From positions 310,001 to 374,000 of the forward strand of contig OY282380.1 in assembly GCA_958295885.1 (NCBI GenBank): a stretch of DNA of 64,000 nucleotides, given 5' to 3'. The position numbers and the translations under genes are program-made. Positions 35,442-45,160 of the stretch are shown here, one piece after another. The notes below the pieces were generated by a model that saw only the letters and a list, made by a program, of their open reading frames with translations, did not search any database and was not told the DNA's origin. Within the stretch, counting starts at the first letter, position 1; each line of letters opens with the position of its first letter. This DNA is from Arenicellales bacterium (GTDB lineage: Bacteria; Pseudomonadota; Gammaproteobacteria; Arenicellales; JAJDZL01).

Positions 35442-36827
35442 AGATGCAATTTGACTGTCAAGAAAAATTAAAGCAAGTTCTTGGCACTTCTCTGCGAGAT
35501 CTTCCCACTTTCAATGCCAATTTGACTTATACGCTCATCCGCCTCGCGGTAAATCTAAGGAGTGAAGCAAACTTCGGTCAAGAACTCGTTAGTTACAATA
35601 AAAAGCGGAGTGGGCAGAACAACCCTCACCGCCAATCAAGCGAATATTTTATCACACGGCAGTCCTTCTATTTTTTATGATGGACTCCTCAATTTCCGAG
35701 ACAGCAGAACTAATTTTGAATTTTTGCTAGATTTAGGAGTATTTTACACAGGTTGGACCTGACTCGTTTGGGTCAAGTTTCAACTTGAATTGCCACTGAG
35801 CTTGATGGGGCGGTTTCTCTTGAAAGTAGTAGGAAACCGACGATTCGCTCTACAAAATGGTAAATTTCAGACAGAAAATCCCTTACTTTAGATGACAGAA
35901 TCAATTCACCTTGATTCGAATCGAGGTTCAGCTACGTCAGTAAGAAAAAATTATTCTAATGCACGACCAGAGGCTGTTTAAATAACGCTCAGACTTTGGA
36001 CAAGACTATTCGTTTATCCGGTTGTCGTGCTCGAATGCCGAAAATATACTTGAACAAGGGCTTACATAAGGTGCATTTGTCTTCAGTCTGCAGCGAAGAC
36101 GTTTCAATCAATCACTGGTTAGATCAGCGTCAGTCTCAGGAAATAGTACCATCATCAGGCATTGTCTGGCGCTGAATTCGGATAGATGAATGTTCCTGAG
36201 ACTTTGGGATGCTTTTTTGCATCGAGGGCATTAGTCCCAGAATGAACAAACACAAATTGCGTATTATCAGACTCGGTCTTGTAAATTGAATCAATTAACC
36301 AAGCCTCCATAACAACTTTAAGGAATTCATTTCATAGCATGAGTTTACGATTTACGCGCAAGAACTCACCGGTTTTTGATTCATTACATCCTTCATTTTG
36401 CCGTGTCACAAGCTGCTCTAATGATGTAGCTTTTTTTCTTCTTCAGTTTATCTTTTTGCAATTTATTGTAAGATAATCCTGTAGGAAGCAATTGCGTTCA
36501 AGCCCATATTGATCAGTTGATTTTGCAGCTCGCCTGCACTTTTAGTGCGTAGAAGGTGAAAGCATTACTGGAAATATATCTGTTGAGTGATTTCTGAAAT
36601 TAGTGTGGGTATACAAACTAGAGCGGCACACGAAAAAACTATTAAAAACTTTGCAGATTCAAGCAGCTGAACAAAGTAAATGAAGGAAGGCAATTTACAG
36701 GTCGAATTGGAATTGGCCAGTCACACAGGAGCTTGTAATTTTTAGCGTCCCGCGCTCTAATTTTTTTTATAAATGAATTTGTTCACAAATTTTTGTCTAG
36801 TAATTTGCAAGTAGGCTGATTTCATTA
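35442..36827. other. 1.4-kb gap without a recognisable gene
   Basis: Between tRNA-Lys and the defence-like pair there are only short, unconvincing frames (for example 35444-35680). The DNA is AT-rich with T-runs near 36430. It contains a notable long inverted repeat at 36132-36203 and a small GATGC-T6-GCATC hairpin at 36208-36223. It may be the scar of a lost element or hold an RNA gene. No IS ends were seen. Confidence 0.4.
36132..36203. repeat. 11-bp perfect inverted repeat in noncoding DNA
   Basis: AGTCTCAGGAA at 36132-36142 is matched exactly by TTCCTGAGACT at 36193-36203, with a 50-nt spacer. A second hairpin, GATGC with a T6 loop and GCATC, follows at 36208-36223. Together they could be a structured RNA or a binding site. 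No promoter is evident. Confidence 0.6.
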
Positions 36828-37964
36828 ATGCAAGACTCGCCAGCCATTGATTGGATCACTATAACGGGGTTCAAGAGCATTTCTAGCATTCAGCGCTTAA
36901 AACTCAACCCAATTAATGTACTAATTGGATCAAACGGGTCCGGCAAATCCAATTTTCTGGAAGCCTTCTCTTTCTTGAACGCAATACGCAGTGGTCGTCT
37001 ACGACATTACGTACGGCAGGCAGGCGGAGCGAATAATGTACTGCATTTTGGCGTTAAAAACACTCAAAAACTAACTCTCCATGTTTCCTTTGAGAATGAA
37101 AATAACCAGTACCGAATTCAGTTGAGTCTCGACAGTCGCGACAATTTGTTTCCGTTTGGTGAAACCTTGTTTTTTGGGGACAAATCGACTTACCGTCAGC
37201 CATACGAGAAGTGTATTTCTGATAACAACGGTGAAGCCGGAATCAGCGTCACGATGACTCGTGGAATTCCAAGTTACATTCAAGATGGACTCGATAGTTG
37301 GCGTCACTACCATTTTCACGATACTAGCCGAACTTCACCGTTAAAAAGAACAGCAGACGTACACGACAATAGATTCCTGCGCCCGGATGGCTCGAACCTC
37401 GCTGCTTTTCTCTTTTACCTGCAGAAGTGCCATGAAAAATCGTATGAACTTATCAAACGAACCGTACGACTGGCTGCACCATTCTTTGACGATTTTCAAC
37501 TTGCACCGCAAAAGCTGAATGAAAATAAAATTCGTTTCGAGTGGAAACACCGAAATTCAGATGCCTATTTTGATTCGTCGTCACTTTCAGACGGTTCACT
37601 TCGATTTATCGCTCTTGCGACTTTGCTCCTCCAACCTGCAAAGCTACAGCCGTCAGTCATCATCATGGATGAACCAGAACTTGGTTTGCACCCATATGCT
37701 ATTACTCTATTAGCCTCCCTCATTAAACAGGCTTCAACGAATTCGCAAACTATTTTCGCTACGCAGTCATCTCTGTTGTTGGACAATTTCGAACCAGAGG
37801 ACGTACTCGTCGCAAAACGAGAAGATGGCGCTGCCAAATTCACCAGATTAAATTCTGAAAGCCTTGACAGCTGGCTCGAACATTACAGTCTCGGGCAACT
37901 TTGGGAGAAGAATCAGTTTGGAGGCCGCCCTTCACCAGAGACTGGAACCAATCATTCAGATTAA
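36828..37964 (+). CDS. AAA (AAA_21/OLD-like) ATPase of a two-gene defence-type locus
   Basis: The 378-residue SMC/RecF-like ATPase has an N-terminal ITGFKSI strand, Walker A GSNGSGKS at residues 34-41, an ABC-signature-like LSDGSLRFIAL at about 253-263, and Walker B VIIMDEPELGLHP at about 276-288. It also has a switch-like IFATQSSLLLDNF. This is the AAA_21 type found in OLD, AbiL, RloA and PARIS systems. It is followed with a one-base overlap (TAATG) by a DUF4276 TOPRIM-like gene. Such pairs typically sense infection through the ATPase and release or activate the nuclease partner. The role here is inferred. Confidence 0.85.
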   Translation: MQDSPAIDWITITGFKSISSIQRLKLNPINVLIGSNGSGKSNFLEAFSFLNAIRSGRLRHYVRQAGGANNVLHFGVKNTQKLTLHVSFENENNQYRIQLSLDSRDNLFPFGETLFFGDKSTYRQPYEKCISDNNGEAGISVTMTRGIPSYIQDGLDSWRHYHFHDTSRTSPLKRTADVHDNRFLRPDGSNLAAFLFYLQKCHEKSYELIKRTVRLAAPFFDDFQLAPQKLNENKIRFEWKHRNSDAYFDSSSLSDGSLRFIALATLLLQPAKLQPSVIIMDEPELGLHPYAITLLASLIKQASTNSQTIFATQSSLLLDNFEPEDVLVAKREDGAAKFTRLNSESLDSWLEHYSLGQLWEKNQFGGRPSPETGTNHSD

Positions 37965-38671
37965 TGTTTCGATTGTTAGTTCACGTAGAAGGCCAAACCG
38001 AAGAGAGTTTCGTCAATGAGATTTTAGCGCCACATCTTTCTAATTTCGGATATTCTTCAATCGGAGCTAGATTGATGGGAAATGCCCGACAGCGCTTTCG
38101 ACGAGGCGGAATTAGAACCTGGCCCACAGTTCTGCGGGATATAGCTCATCACCTTCGTGAGGATGAGGGTTGCTTTGCGACTATTATGGTAGACTATTAT
38201 GGTCTACCGATGAGCGGGAACGGTGCATGGCCAGGCCGCGCAGAGTCGACAAGCAGTCCATCCGCGATGAAAGCCAAAATTGTAGAGGACCGCATATTGC
38301 AAGATGTTCAGTCAAAAATGGGTAATGCCTTCTACATAAATCGTTTCGTTCCTTACTTGATGATGCACGAATTCGAGGCGCTTCTCTTCAGCGACTGTAC
38401 GAAATTCGGTAACTTAATCGGGAAACCGGAACTTATCAAAAAATTTCAACAGATTCGAAATCAGTTTGCGAATCCCGAAGAGATTGACGAAACACCCAAT
38501 CAAGCCCCTTCTAAACGAATCCAAGCACTCGTTGAAGGCTATGAAAAACCGCTTTTGGGAACACTTACCGTATTAGATATCGGTTTGGATCAAATCCGTA
38601 CACAATGTCCAAATTTCTCCAACTGGATGGACAGACTAGAAAGTCTTCCAACGATTGAAACGGACACTTGA
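37964..38671 (+). CDS. DUF4276 family protein, TOPRIM-like nuclease partner
   Basis: Starting at ATG 37964, which overlaps the ATPase stop by one base, the product is 235 residues. It shows the DUF4276 motifs: VHVEGQTEESFV at residues 7-18 with the likely metal-binding Glu9, MVDYYGLP near 75, RFVPYLMMHEFEALLFSD near 130, and a late PSKRIQAL. The order of acidic residues is that of a TOPRIM fold. Known relatives are coupled to AAA_21 ATPases in antiphage systems. It is therefore probably the effector of this two-gene unit. The ATG is preferred over upstream frame extension because the motif starts at residue 7. Confidence 0.82.
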   Translation: MFRLLVHVEGQTEESFVNEILAPHLSNFGYSSIGARLMGNARQRFRRGGIRTWPTVLRDIAHHLREDEGCFATIMVDYYGLPMSGNGAWPGRAESTSSPSAMKAKIVEDRILQDVQSKMGNAFYINRFVPYLMMHEFEALLFSDCTKFGNLIGKPELIKKFQQIRNQFANPEEIDETPNQAPSKRIQALVEGYEKPLLGTLTVLDIGLDQIRTQCPNFSNWMDRLESLPTIETDT

Positions 38672-39113
38672 ATTGAATTCTCGATTTTCAGTGAAAATCT
38701 GCAAATCGACTGCTCATCGTACGCTGAATTGATCTGGTCCGGCACAGGTTCAGGCCTGCTTCGCCATCCATTATTGCTGCCTCGAGCACGCAATCACGAA
38801 AAGTCATTTCATTCAGTTCACATATGTTGCGAACAGTCGAAACATTTGAGCTCCAAGAAATTCAGATTTCTGGTCGAAATGCTGGCGCCTGCCTAGGGCG
38901 AGGACATACGATGTCGTCTCAGTCGGGAACGAGTCGCCGTAAACCCAATTTGTCAGATTCAGACAACGGAGTGAACTTTCCGTTCGGGAACTAGAATGTT
39001 ACATCCAATAAAATTTCTGAAAACGCAAGTTAAAGATCATGCAGACCGCGTGTTTTTCGGTCTTGATTCTCATGGGTGATGGTAGGTTAAAGGGACATCG
39101 AACCATCAATTCT
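38672..39113. other. Gap after the ATPase/DUF4276 pair
   Basis: About 440 bp with only short frames on either strand and no recognisable product. It separates the defence-like pair from the convergent aconitase X genes. No clear intrinsic terminator was found. Confidence 0.4.
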
Positions 39114-39539
39114 TCAGCTTTTTTCAACGTGAACCAATACCCATCCTTCACTTGGATCAACAGTTATGAATTCACCGGTCTGAATTTCAGAAGTAACATC
39201 CACACTGAACTCATGAACAAGCGCAAGATTGGCAAACGCTGCTCCCTGTGCCAATATTGGATTGGTTGAGTTCAGCACCAAAGCACGGGGCGCCATTTTC
39301 CTTGAAACCATGTCATACAGCATCCAGGAAGTCGCAACACCCCCTTTTGCAGTGTTTAGAACTAAAATTTTGTCTACATAAGATTGACCATGGAGAGAAT
39401 GAGCTGGTCGAGAAAATACTCCTCGAATTCGATCAAGGTCATAGCGGGCACTAAAGTTGTCATTTGCACAAATTGCGATCCCGCTCACTCTCTCCCCAAT
39501 TCCAACGGAGCATGTGTATTTTCTATCAGCAATCGTCAT
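39114..39539 (-). CDS. Aconitase X swivel-domain subunit (DUF126)
   Basis: The 141-residue product matches the small swivelling-domain subunit of two-part aconitase X enzymes. It shows FSRPAHSLHGQSYVDKILVL, NTAKGGVATSWMLYDM, LVLNSTNPILAQGAAFAN and FSVDVTSEIQTGEFITVD. Its start overlaps the 3' end of the catalytic-subunit gene by four bases. In bacteria AcnX dehydrates cis-3-hydroxy-L-proline; the archaeal relatives act on phosphomevalonate. Both need the large subunit, encoded directly upstream. A nearby amino-acid-type importer supports a catabolic role. Confidence 0.88.
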   Translation of the reverse strand: MTIADRKYTCSVGIGERVSGIAICANDNFSARYDLDRIRGVFSRPAHSLHGQSYVDKILVLNTAKGGVATSWMLYDMVSRKMAPRALVLNSTNPILAQGAAFANLALVHEFSVDVTSEIQTGEFITVDPSEGWVLVHVEKS

Positions 39540-40786
39540 AGTATTCCTGTCACTGCTGCGTTAATACACTGTTCCGTTGTAGCTAGCATTGGTTCATAAC
39601 CGTATCCAGCAATTATGTTGACCAGTTTTGCTGAATTACTTACTAAAGTCTTCCAGTCATTTGCCTGGGCCAGTTCGCGAGCATACATCTGATAGAAACA
39701 AACACCACTTAGCAAAACAGCGCCACTCTGTTCTAAGCAATCGGTGATTCCAAATCGGTCACAGGCGTGTTTAATCTCAGGTGAAGTTGCGACAAACAGT
39801 TGAGTGTTGCGGTGTACCCTGCGACCATTGAGTATTGCAACAATATCTTGAATCTCGAACAAAGAAAGCTGCGGGGCTGCAAATACCACTACATCAACAG
39901 GAATGTTTTGGCTGGCATTGGCGTAAAGATCTTTAATGTCATCAAAGTCAATTCTTGCAGTTCTGTCATTTCCGATGTTCCCAAGTGGCGTCTTATTCTC
40001 TGCTTCCGGTGAAATTCCCTCCAGCAGATAAAGTGGTACGGAGCCATAACTCGCAATGGCAGCGCCCAAGTGTTTCAAAGCATCTGAACTCGGTTGGACA
40101 TCAACACCGGTGATGAACGGAGTAGACCAGTATGAGCCACTCAATTTTCCAATCACTGCGCCCAGCGCTCCCCAATCGGAGAGAGTTTTCGGCTGAAAAT
40201 CTACAATAAAGAGATGTGTTGGAATTCTTTGGTCATCGAGATGATAACCATACCGAGGCACGCATCCGGTGAGCGCAGCCGCCAAACCTGCTGGTCCGCC
40301 CTCAAAATTACTGCGGGCGCCAAACACACTATTCGCATAAATTGTAGAACCCGTATCACCAAAAGCAATATGCTCGCCAAATACGGGCGGAACTACCGAC
40401 TGATAATTGATGCAGGTATCGGTCATAAGAATGCCCATTCTCTTCAGAGCTCTTGTCGTTCGCTGCTCGCGGTCTACAAATTCCTCCGATTGATTCAATT
40501 TCTGATAAGCACACAAATCAATTCCACGCGGATCCGTAATCGCTGGTATTGCTACGGTTCTCTGATCAAGCACGTGACTGGCTAAATGTTCCAAATGAAC
40601 GATACCGGCTTCACCGAGTGACTCGGTGTCACACATAATGTGAGCCTGGGATACCGCTACAAAATCGGAAGCTCCAAAAAAATGTGCGACCTGCATCAGC
40701 TGCTGCATCGCCCACTGGCGTGGATAACCGTATTGGCCATCCAACATGTCTTGTTGATATTGTGAAAGTTTGATACCTGTTCGCAC
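39536..40786 (-). CDS. Aconitase X catalytic subunit (DUF521)
   Basis: The 416-residue product is the large aconitase X subunit. It has KLSQYQQDMLDGQYG at the start, AVSQAHIMCDTESLGEAG, LMTDTCINYQSVVPP with a cluster-ligand Cys, YANSVFGARSNFEGGPAGLA and LTGCVPRYGYH. A late ATSPEIKHACDRFG supplies a further Cys. The Cys set suggests an Fe-S or mononuclear iron site. The best-known bacterial activity is cis-3-hydroxy-L-proline dehydratase. No pyrroline-2-carboxylate reductase gene is visible next to it, so the product's further path is unknown. The gene is divergent from the importer at 41037. Confidence 0.88.
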   Translation of the reverse strand: MRTGIKLSQYQQDMLDGQYGYPRQWAMQQLMQVAHFFGASDFVAVSQAHIMCDTESLGEAGIVHLEHLASHVLDQRTVAIPAITDPRGIDLCAYQKLNQSEEFVDREQRTTRALKRMGILMTDTCINYQSVVPPVFGEHIAFGDTGSTIYANSVFGARSNFEGGPAGLAAALTGCVPRYGYHLDDQRIPTHLFIVDFQPKTLSDWGALGAVIGKLSGSYWSTPFITGVDVQPSSDALKHLGAAIASYGSVPLYLLEGISPEAENKTPLGNIGNDRTARIDFDDIKDLYANASQNIPVDVVVFAAPQLSLFEIQDIVAILNGRRVHRNTQLFVATSPEIKHACDRFGITDCLEQSGAVLLSGVCFYQMYARELAQANDWKTLVSNSAKLVNIIAGYGYEPMLATTEQCINAAVTGIL

Positions 40787-41036
40787 TACGCTAATAAATT
40801 TTCATCTTATTTCATATGAATACAGGCTAGATTCGATGCGTGTTCAGATCGTTTTAGATCAAATCAAGGAAATTGAACGTGTTCCACGCAAGAAACCTAT
40901 TAAAATCATACTAACCTGTAATTCTTCTGGGTTGAAAGAATGCACACTTTGCGAAAAACATTTCTAAATTTTAACATGATGTGCTAAGTCAGCCAGAAAC
41001 AGCCTTATCTCAATCAAATTTTTCAGGGAAAACGAA

Positions 41037-42215
41037 ATGCTAAAAAAAATTGTTCTATCTTCGGCGGTTGGTTTACTACTGTTTTCGTCCAGTGTATTTT
41101 CAGCGACAGTCAAACTCGGTTTCGTTACTACTCTAAGTACGCCCGCTGCTGTAATTGGAAATGATATGCGTGATGCCGTTGAGCTTGCTCTCGAACACAT
41201 CGGTCACAAAATGGGTGGAGCTGACGTTGAAGTCATCTACGCTGATGATGAGTTTAATCCACAGAAAGGAAAGCAAGCGACCGAACGTCTCGTCACTCAA
41301 GACAAAGTTGACATCGTTTTCGGTTATATCTGGTCGCATGTACTCCTAGCGTCTGCTACAACAGTCTTGGACGCTGGAAAAATATTAATTAGTGCCAATG
41401 CCGGACCTTCTCAGCTCGCTGGTAAGAACTGCCACAAAAACTTCTTTAACATTTCTTGGCAGAATGATCAGACTCCAATGGCAATGGGTGAAGTTTTGAA
41501 CCAGCGCGGTGTCAAGACTTTGTATGTCATCGCACCACTCTACGCTGCAGGCAAGAATATGGTTGCTGGCGTAAAGCGAACATTTAAGGGCGAAATCGTT
41601 GGTGAAGATATGACGAAGTGGCCCGATCAAATTGATTGGGCATCAGAACTGTCGACTGTCAAGGCAGCAAATCCGGATGGTGTTTTTATTTTCTATCCGG
41701 GAAAACATGGGCCTGCTTTCATTAAGCAATATGAGCAGGCAGGATTGTCCGACAGTATTGATTTGTATACCGTATTTACCGTTGATGCACTTAGCCTGCC
41801 TCGATTTCAAGCTGCAGAAATGAATGGCGTGCTCGGAACGACCATGACACAGTTTTGGGCTGCTGATATTGATGTAGAAGCTAATAAGAAATTCGTTGAT
41901 GGCTTCAAGGCAAAATATGGAAAATACCCAAGCTTCTACGCTGCGCAGAGCTATGATGCCGTAATGTTCATCAAAGGCGCAATCGATGCAACGGGTGGCG
42001 ATGTCAGCGATGTTGACGCACTCCGCGCAGAATTAGAAAAAGCTGATTTTCCTTCAGTGAGAGGAGATTTCGCGATGGGACCGAATCATTTTCCAATTCA
42101 AAACTTCTATAGTCGAGAAGTAGTCGTAGATGGGGATGGTGTTTGGACTACTTCAGTTCGAGATGTCGTGCTGAAAGATCATCAGGATGTTTACGCAGCC
42201 GAATGCAACATGTAA
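41037..42215 (+). CDS. Liv-type ABC transporter substrate-binding protein
   Basis: A 392-residue periplasmic binding protein: signal peptide at 1-22 (cleavage near VFSA), then the type I periplasmic-binding fold with VKLGFVTTLSTPAAVIGNDM, VEVIYADDEFNPQKGKQATE, VFGYIWSHVLLA and FNISWQNDQTPMAMGE. This is the family of LivJ/LivK and amide- or aromatic-binding relatives. It lies upstream of two permease and two ATPase genes that complete one importer. A strong hairpin separates it from livH. The ligand is unknown; the divergent aconitase X genes suggest a proline derivative. Confidence 0.88.
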   Translation: MLKKIVLSSAVGLLLFSSSVFSATVKLGFVTTLSTPAAVIGNDMRDAVELALEHIGHKMGGADVEVIYADDEFNPQKGKQATERLVTQDKVDIVFGYIWSHVLLASATTVLDAGKILISANAGPSQLAGKNCHKNFFNISWQNDQTPMAMGEVLNQRGVKTLYVIAPLYAAGKNMVAGVKRTFKGEIVGEDMTKWPDQIDWASELSTVKAANPDGVFIFYPGKHGPAFIKQYEQAGLSDSIDLYTVFTVDALSLPRFQAAEMNGVLGTTMTQFWAADIDVEANKKFVDGFKAKYGKYPSFYAAQSYDAVMFIKGAIDATGGDVSDVDALRAELEKADFPSVRGDFAMGPNHFPIQNFYSREVVVDGDGVWTTSVRDVVLKDHQDVYAAECNM

Positions 42216-42294
42216 AGACAAGCTGTCAAACGCTGTGCCGAACGAATTTTGAGTTTCAAGATGCGTTAGACCCTCACGAATCATTTTAATTTGC

Positions 42295-42334
42295 TGAAAC
42301 TGCAAGGTTTGGTGTATAGAGCCTTGCAGTTTCA
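42295..42334 (+). terminator. 13-bp hairpin between binding-protein and permease genes
   Basis: TGAAACTGCAAGG at 42295-42307 pairs perfectly with CCTTGCAGTTTCA at 42322-42334 around a 14-nt loop. There is no T-run, so it is more likely a processing or stabilising structure, or a partial terminator. Such hairpins let the binding protein be made in excess over the membrane subunits. Confidence 0.65.
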
Positions 42335-42506
42335 ATCCAAGGATTGATATTCGAACAGGCTGAGGGAAATGCTGCTCTTCCGTGACGAGGTTCTCCCTCT
42401 TTCGCTGCCAAGTTCAAACGTCAAAGACATGCTGATAGTAATTGGTGCAACCGCACGACTCCTTCTGAGCAATTGCGTTTTCTTATCTTAAGTTTGGTAA
42501 TCTCCG

Positions 42507-43421
42507 TTGGAATGGACTTTACTAATTGAGCAGGTAATTAACGGTATTCAGTTTGGAATACTGCTTTTTCTTCTCGCTGCGGGCCTTACGCTTACGTTTG
42601 GCATCATGGACCTTGTCAATCTCGCTCACGGCTCCATGTATATGCTCGGCGCCTTTATCGGAGCTACGATTTATTTGTGGACCGGTTCATTCATCGCCGC
42701 CATACTGTTGGGAGTTCCTATCGTTGCAGGGATTGGAATTCTAACTGAAATAACAACACTTAAATCCTTATATCAGCGCCATCATCTTGATCAAGTCCTA
42801 GCTACATTTGGGTTAATTCTTTTCTTCAACGAACTCGTTCAGATTGTATGGCCGCTCGATGGGTTGACGGTGCCCTTTCCATCCTACCTAACATCGACCG
42901 TAACGCTGTTTTTCGGCATTGAGTATTCGGTATACCGACTCATGATCATCATTGCTGGAGTCGTTGTCGCAATTGGCATGTGGCTGTTGGTTTCCAAAAC
43001 CAGGCTGGGCATGCTAATTCGAGCAGGTGCATCGGACCGTCAGATGATCGACGCACTCGGCACAAATATCCGACTTTTGTTTACTTTGGTATTTGGAATC
43101 GGTACGGCATTAAGTGCGCTTGCAGGCATACTCATGGTCCCTATCCTTGGTGCAAATTCAGGAATGGGAGAGCAAATCATCATCGTCGCGTTCGTGGTCA
43201 TCGTAATCGGTGGAATCGGCTCTATCCGGGGAAGCTTTGTCGCTGCTTTAATTACGGGTTTGATTGATACGCTTGGGCGTTCGTTTTTAGACGTGCTTCT
43301 GTCTCTATTTATTAATGTGAATGCGGCTGAAGCCGCGGCTCCGGCCATTTCGTCAATGTTGATCTACATCTTTATGGCCTGCATCCTTTTCTTCAAACCC
43401 ACCGGAATGTTTGGAAAATAG
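42507..43421 (+). CDS. livH: Liv-type ABC transporter permease LivH
   Basis: A 304-residue inner-membrane permease of the LivH family: QVINGIQFGILLFLLAAGLT at the N-terminus, MDLVNLAHGSMYMLGAF, and later LGTNIRLLFTLVFGIGTALS, GMGEQIIIVAFVVIVIGG and GSIRGSFVAALITGL. About eight helices are visible. It pairs with LivM to form the pore. Start is probably TTG 42507; no strong ribosome binding site is seen, and the next in-frame methionine would remove the first helix. Confidence 0.88.
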   Translation: MEWTLLIEQVINGIQFGILLFLLAAGLTLTFGIMDLVNLAHGSMYMLGAFIGATIYLWTGSFIAAILLGVPIVAGIGILTEITTLKSLYQRHHLDQVLATFGLILFFNELVQIVWPLDGLTVPFPSYLTSTVTLFFGIEYSVYRLMIIIAGVVVAIGMWLLVSKTRLGMLIRAGASDRQMIDALGTNIRLLFTLVFGIGTALSALAGILMVPILGANSGMGEQIIIVAFVVIVIGGIGSIRGSFVAALITGLIDTLGRSFLDVLLSLFINVNAAEAAAPAISSMLIYIFMACILFFKPTGMFGK

Positions 43422-43441
43422 AGGATCTAAGGGGAGCCAGC

Positions 43442-44416
43442 TTGACTTCAAAATTCAACAGCCTCTCGGACCGACGCAAGCTGCTGGGTGCTTTTGTGCT
43501 CGGTTTGTGTGCCATTGTTCCCGTCCTGGCGACCATATTCGACGAACCGTACTACATTAATCTGTTCGGGAGAATTATGATTTGGGCAATTGCCGCAATC
43601 AGTTTGAATCTAATTCTTGGATATGGCGGAATGATTAGCTTCGGACACGCTCTTTACCTTGGAATTGGTGCCTATGTTGTTGGAATATGCGCTTACTACG
43701 AAATTTACAGCGCCTATATACAAATACCATTGGCGATCGGTGTAGGAGCTCTAGTTGCATTCATATTTGGGGCCATCAGCCTGCATACGCGCGGTGTGTA
43801 TTTCATCATGATCACGATGGCCTTGACCCAAATGATTTACTTTCTCTTCATCAGTATTGAAGAGTACGGAAGCGATGATGGTCTGATCATTTACACGCGT
43901 ACGGATTTTGGCACGAATCTGCTGAATCTCGACAACCCGATTCAGCGTTACTACCTGATATTCGCAACGTTGGCCGCAGGCCTATATTTTTCACACCGAT
44001 TTATCCACTCTCGATTCGGCTATGTTATTCGCGGTGCGAAGTCCAATGAACTTCGCATGGAAGTCATTGGATTCCCCACATTTCGATACAGGCTGATCTG
44101 CTTCGTCATAGCAGGCGTAATTTGTACGCTGGCTGGAGTTCTGAGTGCGAACGTTGAAAAATTTGTTAGTCCAGACTTCATGCACTGGACCCGGTCCGGC
44201 GAGCTCATATTCATGGTAGTGCTTGGCGGCATGGCAAGCATCATAGGTCCTGTAACAGGAGCGCTCGTATTCTGGCTGCTGTCAGAAGTTCTCTCTAGGA
44301 TTACAGAACACTGGCACATTATTTTCGGGCCCTTTCTGATCTTGGTGGTTCTGCTGTCGCCACGTGGGATCGATGGTTTGCTTCAAGGAAAAGGAAAGAA
44401 AAACTGGAATGACTGA
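43442..44416 (+). CDS. livM: Liv-type ABC transporter permease LivM
   Basis: The 324-residue second permease has WAIAAISLNLILGYGGMISF with HALYLGIGAYVVG directly after it. Later come RSRFGYV-like HSRFGYVIRGAKSNE, a cytoplasmic coupling loop, and GSIIGPVTGALV-like SIIGPVTGALVFWLLSEV. Start is TTG 43442 behind AAGGGGAG. Its last eight bases overlap livG. Together with LivH it forms the transmembrane channel. Confidence 0.88.
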   Translation: MTSKFNSLSDRRKLLGAFVLGLCAIVPVLATIFDEPYYINLFGRIMIWAIAAISLNLILGYGGMISFGHALYLGIGAYVVGICAYYEIYSAYIQIPLAIGVGALVAFIFGAISLHTRGVYFIMITMALTQMIYFLFISIEEYGSDDGLIIYTRTDFGTNLLNLDNPIQRYYLIFATLAAGLYFSHRFIHSRFGYVIRGAKSNELRMEVIGFPTFRYRLICFVIAGVICTLAGVLSANVEKFVSPDFMHWTRSGELIFMVVLGGMASIIGPVTGALVFWLLSEVLSRITEHWHIIFGPFLILVVLLSPRGIDGLLQGKGKKNWND

Positions 44417-45158
44417 TCATCTATTGAAAATCAGGGGCTTAAATAAAAGATATGGAGGTGTATTGGCTGTTGATAACGTTGATTTAAAGGTTAGAACAGG
44501 TGAGATTCATGCACTCATTGGCCCTAATGGTGCAGGTAAAACAACACTTATCTCTTTAATTTCCGGCATTATTCCTCCCGAATCCGGAAACATTGAATTC
44601 GAAGGCCGTTCAATCACAAAACTCAATGCGCCGTCTCGCTCCCTGCTGGGACTTGCGCGTTCATTTCAGGTTACTTCCATACTGAAAGACTTTACCTGCC
44701 AAGAAAACGTTGCTCTGGCAGTTCAGGCACATTACGGTCACAGTTTTAATTTTTGGCATCCTGTTCGCAAGGAAAATAGCATTCAGGAGCGGGCAATCAA
44801 CGTACTGGAATCAATCGGAATCGCAAAACATCGCAGAACCCTTGCATCACAGCTCGCTTATGGAGAACAGCGTCAGTTGGAACTCGCAATCGCTTTGGCG
44901 ATGGAACCTAAATTGTTGGTGTTAGACGAACCCTTAGCAGGTATGGGAAGAGAAGATTCCGCAAATATCGTACGACTGCTTAAAGATCTGAAAAGCCGCT
45001 ATACGATTTTATTGGTGGAACACGACATGGACGCAGTGTTTGCGCTGGCGGACCACATTTCGGTCATGGTTTACGGACGGGTGATCGCCGATGGGAATCC
45101 GCTTGCCGTCCGAGAGGACAAATTTGTGCGAACGGCATATTTAGGACACGATGACTGA
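44409..45158 (+). CDS. livG: Liv-type ABC transporter ATPase LivG
   Basis: From ATG 44409 the 249-residue ATPase shows LKIRGLNKRYGGVLAVDNVD, Walker A IGPNGAGKTTL, a LivG-type GLARSFQVTSI Q-loop, signature LAYGEQRQLELAIAL, Walker B LLVLDEPLAGMG and H-loop LVEHDMDAVF. An upstream start at 44364 would overlap livM more and lacks homology. It works as a heterodimer with LivF. Confidence 0.9.
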   Translation: MTDHLLKIRGLNKRYGGVLAVDNVDLKVRTGEIHALIGPNGAGKTTLISLISGIIPPESGNIEFEGRSITKLNAPSRSLLGLARSFQVTSILKDFTCQENVALAVQAHYGHSFNFWHPVRKENSIQERAINVLESIGIAKHRRTLASQLAYGEQRQLELAIALAMEPKLLVLDEPLAGMGREDSANIVRLLKDLKSRYTILLVEHDMDAVFALADHISVMVYGRVIADGNPLAVREDKFVRTAYLGHDD

Positions 45159-45160
45159 CG

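Noticed and set aside
35444..35680. Short frame right after tRNA-Lys
   Set aside because: It starts within 3 bp of the tRNA and has no domain or ribosome binding site.
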